Positions 35,239 through 45,331 of a stretch of 64,000 bases of DNA are shown one piece after another. The first letter of the stretch is position 1. Each line of letters opens with the position of its first letter. The notes beneath the pieces were generated by a model. The model had not been told where the DNA came from, did not search any database, and was given only the letters and a program-made list of their open reading frames with translations. The DNA is from Globodera rostochiensis (taxonomy: Eukaryota > Nematoda > Chromadorea > Rhabditida > Heteroderidae): positions 610,193-674,192 of the forward strand of contig JAEVLN010000016.1 in the NCBI GenBank assembly GCA_018350325.1. Direction: 5' to 3'. A program made the position numbers and the translations under genes.

Positions 35239-35794
35239 TATGTGGCGAATTTACGAAACGCCCATGGTGTCAGTTTTTACGAAACGACCTAGCACCGTTG
35301 GAACGACAATAAATACGTTGACGAAAGTTGCGCGCCTTTTGGTCCCTTCCCCTATCATTTTTTGTTCTAACATTTCCTTCTATTTTAGTACCTTTCAACC
35401 TTTACTCGTCGTCGTTGTAAATTCATCGGAAAGAACAAAAACTTATTGTAAGTAGTTTGTTGAACTGAGTGATTGAATTAGGGGAGAAATCACAAAAGTT
35501 CGTAAATTGGTGGAGGGTGCGTTTGTTTGTTGGATGATTGATGACAATGGAAGAAGTGAAGGATGAAGAAAAGATTAAACGGTTGGCAGGCAAACAACAG
35601 ATCATTCCTGGTTGATGCTTCTCACCGTAGCATAGATCCAGTGGCATCTAAAATCATGGAGAAGGGTCTTTTCTTCCTTGACTATACTATCCCCCCCCCC
35701 CGTGGGGTTGGGGGTCTCGCTGTCCGTGAACTGCTCCCCCCACCCTCCCTACCTGTTGACAGTTTTTGACCACACCACAAAGGCATCCCCCCCC

Positions 35795-36987
35795 CTAATC
35801 ACTTAGAGATTGAACTGACCCGATCATGCCCTTTTTGGTGTTGTGCAGTGCATCGTTGATTTCTTTGATGGAGAGTTTGTTGATGGGGCGGTCGAAAATA
35901 CGGGCAGCGATCACCAATGGAATTTCCTTGGGGAGGGGAGTCAGTAACTGGACGAACTAAAAATGATCACTCACTCCACCCGAACGCGCTCGACTGCTCA
36001 CAAAAACGTCCCAAAGTTGTTCAGCCCGACTTGAGTTCTGAAAGTCGGAGTTCAGTTAATTTGGCGTCAGCAAAAAAGGAATTTTACCTGATCGAGGAAT
36101 GGAAGCAACTCGTCCTTGCTAGGCAGACACACCTTCAGCGACAAATCGTCGGAAGTCCCTGCGGGGAGCCCTTTTGCGGTGCATTCCGCCGGTTTATCCC
36201 CTTTGAATATTTGGATGAACTGTTGAAAACCGCCCATTGTACGGCAAATATCGCAGTGCACACTTTAAGGAAGAAAAGCGCGTTGAACGGACACTGAGTC
36301 GGTCTGGGAATTATTCCCAAGTCATGTCACAGGAATGAGACGACTTTCCTCCCCCCAATTCCTTTCTGCCCTCACCTACCAAGACCCGATCCCTCCACAG
36401 CCATCCTTGTCCGGGTTCACACATCTTTCCGGCTTCCCATGAATGCCGATCCTTGTCTCCACATGCACGTAGTATTTTTTGTTTCCGTCCAACCCCGGAG
36501 GGTACACCTTCAAAGTGCCATTTTCCCAATGTCCTTTTCAGTTCACCGGTCCTTTTCCAAACGGACCTCAACTTTTCCTCCACCCATCTGAAAGCATTTA
36601 TGCCCTGCGTCGTCCTTTTCTTCTTTGAAGGCAACTCCAGTGGATTTGTAGCTGGGGAATTTGATGATGAGATTCTCTTTTTTTGGGCCTGAGTTGATAT
36701 ACAATAAAATTAAAAGTAATCGTTGAGAATGAAAGGCACCGGAAGCGGGCGAACATGGAAAATGGCGTTCAATTTTGACAGAAATTTCGGCAACCACCGA
36801 CGGACACGTCATAGAAACGATCGATGCGCACAAAAACAGCGCCGTGGGGAGCATAGTGGCAATTGATAGAGAGGGCCGACAGGGAGGGCGGCGACAATTG
36901 TTCGTTCCGACTCTGGCGATTGTTGACGATGTCCTGACACTTGCCGATGAGGAGGAACTTTTTCGGGAGATCATCCTGAGATGGGAA
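35795..36987 (-). CDS. Secreted Cys-rich protein A (5' end unresolved)
   Basis: Exons (minus): 36987-36798, 36688-36563, 36533-36380, 36262-36088, 35947-35795; phases agree, giving at least 265 residues to TAG. Key segments: CFQMGGGKVEVRHWENGTLK, YYVHVETRIGIHGKPERC, GCGGIGSCVHCDICRTM, SLKVCLPSKDELLPFLDQ and IAARIFDRPINKLSIKE. The same order of motifs occurs in protein B at 45332-46331, so they are paralogues. The GIGSC..CD.C stretch also recalls GM2-activator/ML-type lipid-binding proteins, but that is only a suggestion. One intron (36562-36534) is 29 nt and contains an in-frame TGA. The upstream start and signal peptide were not fixed; an alternative ATG at 36854 (MLPTALFLCASIVSM, signal-like) lies in another frame, with a donor at 36740. 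Confidence 0.7.
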
Positions 36988-38253
36988 CTATGAGGAGAGA
37001 AGGGTGGTTGGAAGAGAAAGAATCATTAGGATAAGCTCCGTAAAGATTGGGAGGAAAATTGATCTCCAGCGAGTGGAAAGCGAATTGAGACGACAGCACA
37101 AAAGGAATAAAAGAAGCAAAAGAAGGGGCAGTAAGGTGGTGGAGGACGCGCGAAATAATGATGAGTGGAGGAGGGACTGAATTAAGGGGGGGGGGACGAA
37201 GAAGTCGCAAACAGGAGGGTGGCGGGGGGGGGGGGAAAGACCCCTGAGGGGGTAAGAAAACGACATTGCGTTGCGTTGCAATGGATGGATGGAATTGAAG
37301 GCAATAACAGCGTGAAGGTGTGGAGGTAGCCCCGGTGATCAATGGGAGGGGCAAATGTTCTGTTCACCAAACTGTGGCGAAAGGCGGGGGAGTGATCGGG
37401 TGATCGAATAGTCACCAGACGAAGATGGCCAAGGTCTTCAAGGGCCAAAGACGAATCCCGCCATGTCGGTAGATTAAGCTAATCTCGCGACATCCAACAA
37501 ATAAGTTTCGGGCTTTAATTTTGTGAATTTTAATACACTTTTTAAAACGAAAATGGAGAAGAAAGTTTATGTCAATTATAAGAGTTTCAGAAAAATTAAC
37601 AAAGGCCATTAATTGTTCCTCCCAATAAACGACAACGACCCCTTCTTTCTTATTCAGTAAAACGTTGAACAGTTCCAGTTCATTTCTCCGAAAAAGTCAA
37701 TCTAAATAAATTGTGGATCAATGTTCGATTCGATTCTTGATAAACCTATTTTTCTTGCTTGAAAAAAATATGTTTATGAATAGTTTAGATTCTGCATTCG
37801 GATGCTTTAAATTGGGGTTGTCAACCCGACCTCGTCCCCGCAAATTTGTGCCATTTTTCGGGGTCCCCGACAATGTCTTTTTAGTTCATTTTTCTTATCA
37901 AAAACCAATCAAATTTTTAAAAATTTCCGCGGCGCCTATCGGCATTTTTTTGTTTTTTTTTTTGGTTCGCGATTTTACTAAAATATTCTTTGGAGGAAGT
38001 GGAGGGGTTTTACGGCGCCGATAGGTGCCGCAGGAGAATTTAAAAATTTGGTTGTTAAAGAAAGGAGTTATGATGTTTGGAAGGTTCGAAAATCGCTCGG
38101 GGGGAAACGGCGGGGGGGGGGGGGGGGGGGGGGAAACGAGCAGTGCCGATTTTTGCCTCGATCTTTTGAATGGAGCTGAGTTGTGAGCCAAAAACCAAAT
38201 ATTCTTTTTTAAACCTGGTCTGTTTGAAACTCTATTTTTGGCGTAAGGACCGG
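36988..38253. other. Upstream region of protein A and spacer
   Basis: 36988-37450 is mixed with G and C runs and may hold the missing 5' exon of protein A (a signal-like Leu-rich frame lies at about 37150-37050, minus). 37500-38100 is AT-rich with two copies of the dispersed GC palindrome (37927, 38013). A 23-base G run lies at about 38111-38133. Confidence 0.4.
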
Positions 38254-38631
38254 ATGTCGACCAAGCCAAAATTTGTCCGAATGTCGACCAAGCCAAAATT
38301 TGTCCGAATGTCGACCAAGCCAAAATTTGTCCGAATGTCGACCAAGCCAAAATTTGTCCGAATGTCGACCAAGCCAAAATTTGTCCGAATGTCGACCAAG
38401 CCAAAATTTGTCCGAATGTCGACCAAGCCAAAATTTGTCCGAATGTCGACCAAGCCAAAATTTGTCCGAATGTCGACTAAGCCAAAATTTGTACGAATGT
38501 CGACCAAGCCAAAATTTGTGCGAATGTCGACCAAGCCAAAATTTGTCCGAATGTCGACTAAGCCAAAATTTGTCCGAATGTCGACCAAGCCAAAATTTGT
38601 CCGAATGTCGACCAAGCCAAAATTTGTCCGA
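38254..38631 (+). repeat. 27-bp tandem array, 14 copies
   Basis: Fourteen copies of a 27-bp unit (ATGTCGACCAAGCCAAAATT plus TGTCCGA) with only a few substitutions (GACTAAG, TGTACGA, TGTGCGA). As 27 is a multiple of three, the same nonapeptide repeats in every frame: MSTKPKFVR and MSECRPSQNL-type on plus, MVDIRTNFGL-type on minus. No flanking exons join it, so it is treated as a repeat. Confidence 0.95.
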
Positions 38632-38971
38632 ATGTCGGCAATAAAAACGAAAAATACACCCCTAAGGATCGACTTTTTAAAAATTTGAAAAATGCACCCC
38701 TAAAAAATGACTGTTTCTTGGACCAAAAATCCACCCACAAAGACCGTGCTCCCACATTTGCGCCCCCACATTTGCGCCCCCACATTTGCGCCCCCCACAT
38801 TTGCGCCCCCACATTTGCGCCCCCACATTTGCGCCCCCACATTTGCGCCCCCACATTTGCGCCCCCTACATTTGCGCCCCCTACATTTGCGCCCCCAGAT
38901 GGAGAAAAAAAAATAAAAAATTCATTTCCGATAAATCGCCTTTCCCAAGGGCCAACAGGGATCAATGTGCT

Positions 38972-39431
38972 TCAGTTACACAAATAGAGTTCAAAACATT
39001 TGTTCTTCATAAGTGCATACATAAGAAGCAATGGCATATTTTGCACGTCTTTGTGCAATTCTTTCATTTCTCCGTCTACGCCGTAAAAATAGATTCGGTC
39101 TAACTCCCTTCGCTCAGTCATTTTTTCAAACAGTGCAAACAGATGCTCAAGCTCGAAATGTTCCTGATCTATGAGCAATTCTCCGCCGGCAATGACAAAC
39201 GTTATCGGAAAAAGTGCCGAATACAAATCGGCTGAAAAATAGAAAACTAGTTTAATAATAATATAAAGACCTTTTTTGGTTAGTTGTTCAATTATCGTTT
39301 CGATAATTTGTGAAAGAGCTGCGCCGCCAGCAACTCCGATGCCGGCTGAGACCGCAGCTTCCGCTGTTTTGAGTGATTTCAATGCTCTCAAGAGACGCAA
39401 AGATGATCCAGCGATTGATACCGGGAATCCA
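38972..39431 (-). CDS. MULE-borne accessory gene, unknown function
   Basis: Two exons, 39431-39271 and 39231-38972, separated by a 39-nt intron ending TTTTTCAG; phases agree. The predicted protein has a small hydrophobic Gly/Ala stretch (AAVSAGIGVAGGAALSQI), then ETIIEQLTKK, ADLYSALFPITFVIAGGELL and an acidic Leu-rich C-terminus (EHFELEHLFALFEKMTERRE), ending ELYLCN. No ATG is visible in the first exon, so a 5' exon is missing or overlaps the transposase start. It is divergently placed against the transposase and lies wholly inside the element. Confidence 0.55.
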
Positions 39432-39483
39432 CTGATGGAAACAATGAAAATTAAAGAAAATAAAAAATAAAAGAGAATTTCTA

Positions 39484-40635
39484 ATGTGGGATTCCCGCGA
39501 GCATGAATTGGAAGAGCCGATTTTCTTTATCTTTGCAAGTGAAAAGGGACTCGAATGGTTAAGGGTGTTTTCGCATTGGGCTGGAGACGGCACATTCAAG
39601 AGTCTATAATGCCAATTAATATTTTTTAATTATTAATTTGAGTGCGTCCATCAAATTTCATGCAATTGTATACTTTGAACGTTCTTGTACAACATTCGAG
39701 CATTCCCTGCGCATATGTGGTTATGGCGAACCGCCTACAGGATACGTACAGACGTGCGTTTACTGTCCTAAGCAATCGACTGGAAGGTGTCTTACCGGAA
39801 AGCTTTATGTTGGATTTTGAACCAGGTTAGAGCATATTTTAATTCTGTTAATCGTTGTGTTAAGCTGTTCGCTCTGCGTTTCTTGATGTTTGGCCGAACA
39901 CTGCTATACGTCATTGTTTATTTCATTTGGCACAATCAGTAAATAGGCGTGTTCAAAGAGATGGACTAGCACAAGCTTATCTGCAAGACATTGACTTTCG
40001 AAAAGCTGTTCGCTCTTTGTCGGCCCTTTCATTTCTGCCGTTGCATGAACTTGAGTATGGGTACCAAATTCTTCGCAATCATGCACCAGCTGCGGCTATA
40101 CCGATTTACAATTATTTCGAAGCGTAAGTTAAAGATATGTGATTAGTAAGCACCAATACTAGGGCCTACATTTTTCGCGTTGATGGTAATGGAAACCGAA
40201 GAGCCGCTTTGTTTGTCCCAGCTTCTTGGAATATGCATGATTCAGTTCTTGCGGACATCGGAAGGACAAATAATGGACTAGAAGGGTTTCATTCAAGTTT
40301 CAATAAACGATTTGCAGCACCAAAACCTCCTTTGGCAACGTGCTTTAAATTTCAGTAAAAATAAAATTCAAAAATTTAGCTTTATATCGCGTATCAAAGA
40401 CGAAGAAGAATATCAGCGGAACAGAATGAGGCCTCATGAGCTTGATCCGACCAGGCCCGTAGCTGAAATTCCTCGTTCCAAAAAATATTTGGAGAATGAC
40501 AGATCTATTAGAGATTTAGTCGCACGTTTTGACCAACAAAACCCCAATGAGCGAAACGATCAAGCATGGATCACCCATCTCCATGCCCTTTCATTTCGTC
40601 TAACAACAAAAGGAATAGACAACTGGCTTGATTAA
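39484..40635 (+). CDS. MULE-type (Mutator-like) transposase
   Basis: Exons 39484-39601, 39643-39825, 39865-40123, 40163-40354, 40380-40635; phases agree across all four introns, giving 335 residues. MULE hallmarks from family knowledge: the first catalytic Asp in HWAGDGTFKM; FMQLYTLNVLVQHSSIPCAY; a second acidic motif ESFMLDFEPA; the helical AIRHCLFHLAQSVNRRVQ segment; and the C-terminal RTNNGLEGFHSSFNKRF. Introns are 41, 39, 39 and 25 nt; the last (40355-40379) holds an in-frame TAA and must be removed to reach the conserved tail. The start ATG gives no WRKY or FLYWCH DNA-binding domain, so a 5' exon may be missing. The frame is intact, suggesting recent activity. Confidence 0.9.
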
Positions 40636-41639
40636 TTAGCAAACAAAAGTTCGTTAGAACGATGTTTGGCTGTGCATGATTTTATGATTTGTCGATAAAA
40701 TCCCTGTTGGCCCTTGGGAAAGGCGATTTATCGGAAATGAATTTTTTATTTTTTTTCTCCATCTGGGGGCGCAAATGTGGGAGGCGCAAATGTGGGGGGC
40801 GCAAATGTGGGGGCGTAAATGTGGGGGCGCAAATGTGGGGGCGCAAATGTGGGGGGCGCAAATGTGGGGGCGCAAATGTGGGGGGCGCAAATGTGGGGGC
40901 GCAAATGTGGGCTAACCTTGTCACCTACACTTCCCTGATTAATAAAATTTTTTAAATAAATTTTTTAATAATTTCAATTAAAATACGCGCAAAAGACAAA
41001 TTTTTTTAAAAATTCATCGCATCTTTTTTGAATTTTTTCTTCAAATTTTAACAAAGGTTGCCATTTTTTTGTAAAAATTCCCACGCCGGCGCCTATCGGC
41101 ACCGCCGGACATCCTCCACTCTCATGTAAACCAATTTGTTTTGAAAATTTTTCCGATCCCAAAATGCTTAATTTTGCAAAAAATGTTAGTGAAATTTCTT
41201 AACAAAAATCCCAAAATTTTTTCCGACGCACCTGTCGGCATCGTCGGGCTTTCATAAAAAGGATGGATTCTCATAGTGGAGTAGAAGAGTTAAAAAGTTG
41301 AACTTTTTATTGTTGCGTTTTTATGACTTTTTTTGCATATTAGTCAAAAAAAAATTTGCAAAAAATATCGCGATATATCGGTTTTTTTCGATATTTTTCG
41401 ATACCGATATTTTATCAAAATATCGTATCGGAAAAATGTCAGTAATTCGAGATTTCCGATCCGAACCCCGAACACAAATTCGGACAATTTTCGAAAAAAA
41501 ATTTTTTCGCTTTTTTTTATTTATTTCACCAAACTGTTTATAAAAAAGCAAAAAAAAAAAGAATTCAAAAAGATCAAAAATTGTTCGAATTCGGGTCAAA
41601 GGTTCGAAATTAGTTGAAATGGAAGTCAGATTTGATTAT

Positions 41640-42170
41640 TAGGGCCACAAATTATATGGACAAAAAATCTCGAAATATGGCCATGAAGTATGGATGAAAA
41701 ATTGTAAAATATGGACCAAATATGGGCAAAATTGCAAAATATGGACGAAATATGGAGAAATTTTTTTTCAAATATAGCAAAAAATTGGCAAGTTTTTCCT
41801 AATTGAAGTAATAAGAGAAATTAAAATTTTTATATGTAAATTAAAGGCATTTCAGAAAATTTTTTTGAAAATAAGCAGAATTTTAAAAATTTTTATTTTT
41901 TGGTGGCAGAATTTTTTGTCGCAAAAAAGTCAATTTTTAGGGGTGCATTTTTTAAAAATTTTGAAAAAGTCGATCCTTAAGGGTGTATTTTTCGTTTTTA
42001 TTGCATAAGGAATTTTTGAAAAATGGCGAAATATGGAAAAAATATGGAAACTATGGATTATAAAATGGGCTCTAGAAGGTCCAAACAAAGCTAAAAACAC
42101 TACTTATGGCATTTATACGCTGTTCCGAGTGCGCAAAAAAATATGGATTTTCATATAATTTGTGGCCCTA
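41640..42170. mobile_element. hAT-like non-autonomous element, TAGGGCCAC family
   Basis: Ends TAGGGCCACAAATTATATGG and CATATAATTTGTGGCCCTA. Flanking 8-mers are TTGATTAT (41632-41639) and TTAATTAT (42171-42178), one mismatch. Same family as 26145-27102, without the nested foldback. Confidence 0.75.
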
Positions 42171-42280
42171 TTAATTATACACCCCCATTCTAGTTTTGAT
42201 CGCATTTTCGGAGGGTATTAATTTCGTAAAGGGGGTATTGGTTATTGTAATGAAAGAAATCATATGTAGAATATAATATC

Positions 42281-42950
42281 CAGGGCTGGCACTTTTAGGT
42301 AAATACCTATTTTTTCTGCGAACTTGGAACACTGAGTTAAGCACAAAAAACACATTTTTAGCTCAATTTGAGGCTCCTAGAATGGACTTTATAATAACTA
42401 TTTTTACCTATTTCGGCTTTTTCTACCTATTACCTAGGTACCTATTTTTCTACCTATTTCGACCTTTTTGTTACCTATTTTCAGGTTTTTGTTTTTTTAA
42501 TATAATTCTGCTGAAAATGCCATATGCACCAAAATACCGAAATATGCACCGAAAAATGCCAATTTTAGTGCTCTAAGCCATTTTTTGCCTTATTTTTATG
42601 CGAGTTTATTTTTTGATTGATTTTTTTCGAAAATGACTAAAAGGCTATCGTTAAATATGAATTTTTTTTTAAAACAGTCAGAAATCGATGAATTTTAGGT
42701 CTATGTTTCCAAATTTTCGGTCAAAAATGCCAAAATATGCTCGAAATATGCTCAAAACACCAAAATATGCTTTTTTATAATCGTTTTTTTTTTGTTTGGT
42801 GCTTAAAAATTTTCGGTAAAAATTTTTTACTTACCTATTTTTGTACCTATTTCAAGGTTTTTATACCTATTTGGTACCTATTTTGGCATTTTTTTCCCAC
42901 CTATTTAGGTACCTATTTTCCAATTTTTCTTACCTAAAAGTGCAGCCCTG
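42281..42950. mobile_element. hAT-like non-autonomous element with ACCTATTT words
   Basis: Ends CAGGGCTGGCACTTTTAGGT and ACCTAAAAGTGCAGCCCTG are inverted. A perfect 8-bp target duplication ATAATATC flanks them (42273-42280 and 42951-42958). Next to each end the word ACCTATTT (left) or its partner context recurs 8-10 times. No transposase frame. Confidence 0.85.
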
Positions 42951-43527
42951 ATAATATCATATCGGTAAAAGTTAATTGAAACAGCACATGTGACCGCTTC
43001 CGTAAAGTACCGCACACTCCGACTACGGCGGCCAGTTCAAAAAAAAAAAATTTGTGCATTTACTTTTGCACACCACTGTATGAGTGATTTTTCCCATTTT
43101 TTAATCATTAGACAACTGAGTCCCCAGCCAAAGACACTTCAGTCCCGGACTCATAACTTTCTTCATAGTTGAGTCCGCGCAAAAATTTTTGCAGATTCGT
43201 GCGTAGGCTTAGAGTGGAGTCGATTGGTATATGATTTGGGTCATTTTGTTTCTGGGAGCTATGATCAACATTTTCCTTAAAAAGTCCCAAAATTAGTCAT
43301 AATACGACCAGAAATGCAATAGGCCCCGGGTCTGGTCTCTCGACTGTCGTATTTGAGCAGGGAGGCCAACTAATCTGCGAGAAAATATGGCAACCGGCTC
43401 CAAAATTTTTGATTATGAATAGGAGAGAAATTTTTTGAAGAAATCAAGGAGCACATTTTTTCCATCAAAGAATAAGAATTTTTCACAAAATTCAAAAATG
43501 TGGCAGGTGTGGAAATGGGTTACACTA

Positions 43528-44402
43528 CGTTTTGCCACCTTACATTTTGCCACCCCAGCAAAAATGTTACGTTTTGCCACCCCAGCAAAAATGTTACATT
43601 TTGCCACCATTTCATTTTGCCACCATTACGTTTTGCCACCGTTAAAAATGTTACGTTTTGCCTCCCCTGCAAAAACTATTCTTCAATTTTATTCATATTT
43701 TGACATTCATAACTTTTCTAACTTTTCATTAAATTTATTGGGTGGAGGACGTGGGTTCGAGTCCCACCCGGGGTTACCATTTTGCCTATTCTTTACTAAA
43801 GATTTTATAGCGGCCTGATTATTAACGATTTGGAGCAAGATAAGAACAGCCAAAATGTGGACCCGGATGAGGATGAAGAAGCTGCCTAACAAGTTCAATG
43901 CGAAACAACGACGCACGGAGCATTAGCTACCGCTTACCCCCGCCCCTCTAAAAGTAAAGCAGAATTTCAAAAAAAAATTGATGTTGGATGAGGCAATTGA
44001 AGTTGAACAATGAGGAAGATATTCTTGAATAATAAATCCACCATTGTAAAAGATTCATCTCATTGTCGATCCCGGTTCAACATGCTGATCCCGGTCCCGT
44101 GCAACCCTAGTACTATTCCAACTGCACAGCACACTAGTCACAATTTACACCTTTGTCAGTTACTAAAACCTTCTTTTATACATATGCGTTGGTGGCAAAT
44201 TTCGTGGCAAAAAGTAATATTTTTGCTGAGTAGGCAAAATGTAACATTTTTGCTGGGGTGGCAAAACGTAACATTTTTGCTGAGGTGGCAAAATGTAACA
44301 TTTTTGCTGGGGTGGCAAAACGTAACATTTTTGCTGGGGTGGCAAAATGTAAGGTGGCAAAACGTAATGGTGGCAAAATGTAAGGTGGCAAAACGTACGG
44401 AC
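43528..44402. mobile_element. Foldback element with GTTTTGCCACC word arrays
   Basis: Left array (43528-43672): GTTACGTTTTGCCACCCC-type 27-bp words with AGCAAAAAT linkers. Right array (44191-44400): the inverted words GGGTGGCAAAACGTAAC. The interior of about 520 bp carries a tRNA-like T-arm, GTGGGTTCGAGTCCCAC (43750-43766), followed by CCGGGGTTACCA, without a matching 5' half. Confidence 0.75.
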
Positions 44403-44907
44403 ACCGTGGAAATGTGGCAAAAAAAGTGGCAAATTTCCAAAATAGAGGCATTTGTCACTAAATGGGAAAATTGGCCTCCCTGTATTTGAGGACAGATTCT
44501 CCGCTTTCGTCCAACAGTACAGCAGCAGATATCTGAACCGAAGTAGTTCGGTTTATATTGCTCTAGTGTGCAATGGTTCTTTAACAATTGCATTTGTCTA
44601 AACCAAGGTTGCCATATGTACTTGGTTGCCATACTTGGAAACGGACCTTCGTACTTACAAATTTAGACCCATACTTATTTCCAAGAAGTACTTGGAAAAT
44701 GAGAATTTGGCGTGAGTATTGAAATTTTGGAACTGTCATCCCCTCACAAGTTTGGGCTTCTGCTTCCACGCCTCTGATTATATCACTGACTTTTTGCTGC
44801 TGATTCCAGATCTGTTTTTTCTAATTATTTTTGCTAAAAAATATGCGCTTTGCTTCCTCAATCAACTTAGCTCCAATTGCTTGAACTTCAGCTATTTCTC
44901 CTTCTTC

Positions 44908-45303
44908 ATGACTGCTAAAGTCAAAGGGCATACGAGCCAAATTTTAAGAAGGGTTTTGGGAAGATTTGAGCGATATGAGAAGGGCACTTATGCCATGAAT
45001 GAAGAGGAGAGGAGAGGACAAAAAATTACGTCCAAATTTGGCGCAATGTCGAAAAGTCCTCTGTCGAAAGCCGGACGCGCGTTCAACCTCCATGACATGC
45101 CCCGATCACGACAGCTTTTAATTGATGATCCCTTAAATGAGAATTGCTTGTTTCCCGCCCGCAGCACTTCTGAACCGGTTGGTGTGACGACCAGCAGCAG
45201 GAAGTCGCAGCATAATCAGCTGGAAGCGCCTCCTCCACTCGTGACCACTCCCCCCCCCCCTTCATATTATCCTCCCTCCCTTCATCCAACCACGGTCGTC
45301 TAA
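44908..45303 (+). CDS. Small basic/Pro-rich protein, unassigned
   Basis: An uninterrupted frame of 131 codons from an ATG at 44908. It starts MTAKVKGHTSQILRRVLGRF, then EEERRGQKITSKFGAMSKSP and a Pro-rich tail (APPPLVTTPPPPSYYPP) to TAA at 45303. The charged N-terminal half looks protein-like. The frame is also open upstream (hydrophobic residues), so the start is uncertain. It ends 28 bp before the ATG of secreted protein B on the same strand, an operon-like spacing. No family recognised. Confidence 0.4.
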   Translation: MTAKVKGHTSQILRRVLGRFERYEKGTYAMNEEERRGQKITSKFGAMSKSPLSKAGRAFNLHDMPRSRQLLIDDPLNENCLFPARSTSEPVGVTTSSRKSQHNQLEAPPPLVTTPPPPSYYPPSLHPTTVV

Positions 45304-45331
45304 TTGGCCATTCCTTCACCTTTCTCTGCAT

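Larger units (their letters stand above)
33012..35300. mobile_element. Nested palindromic element (three layers)
   Basis: The outer arms match over TCGTTTCGTAAAAACTG and GGGCGTTTCGTAAATTCG (33018-33060), inverted at about 35240-35293, and over TATTCACACCGCAC, inverted at about 34470. A hAT-like element (33306-34443) and a word-array palindrome (34515-35238) have inserted into it, splitting the right arm. Confidence 0.7.
38751..40911. mobile_element. Autonomous MULE with terminal repeats made of 14-bp words
   Basis: Terminal inverted arms of about 212 bp: 38751-38962 and 40700-40911. Each arm is an array of about ten 14-bp words CGCCCCCACATTTG (right arm inverted), then a conserved inner part with TTTCCGATAAATCGCC and AAGGGCCAACAGGGAT. 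Between them are a MULE transposase gene (+, 39484-40635) and a second gene (-, 38972-39431). No clear 9-bp target duplication was found. Confidence 0.9.

Noticed and set aside
38254..38631. Repetitive secreted or effector protein encoded by the 27-bp array
   Set aside because: No start context, signal peptide or flanking exons; the same array is open in several frames and resembles neighbouring mobile-element word arrays.
38751..40911. 9-bp target-site duplication of the MULE
   Set aside because: The flanks GACCGTGCT and CTAACCTTG do not match; the borders of the word arrays may have shifted by unit gain or loss.
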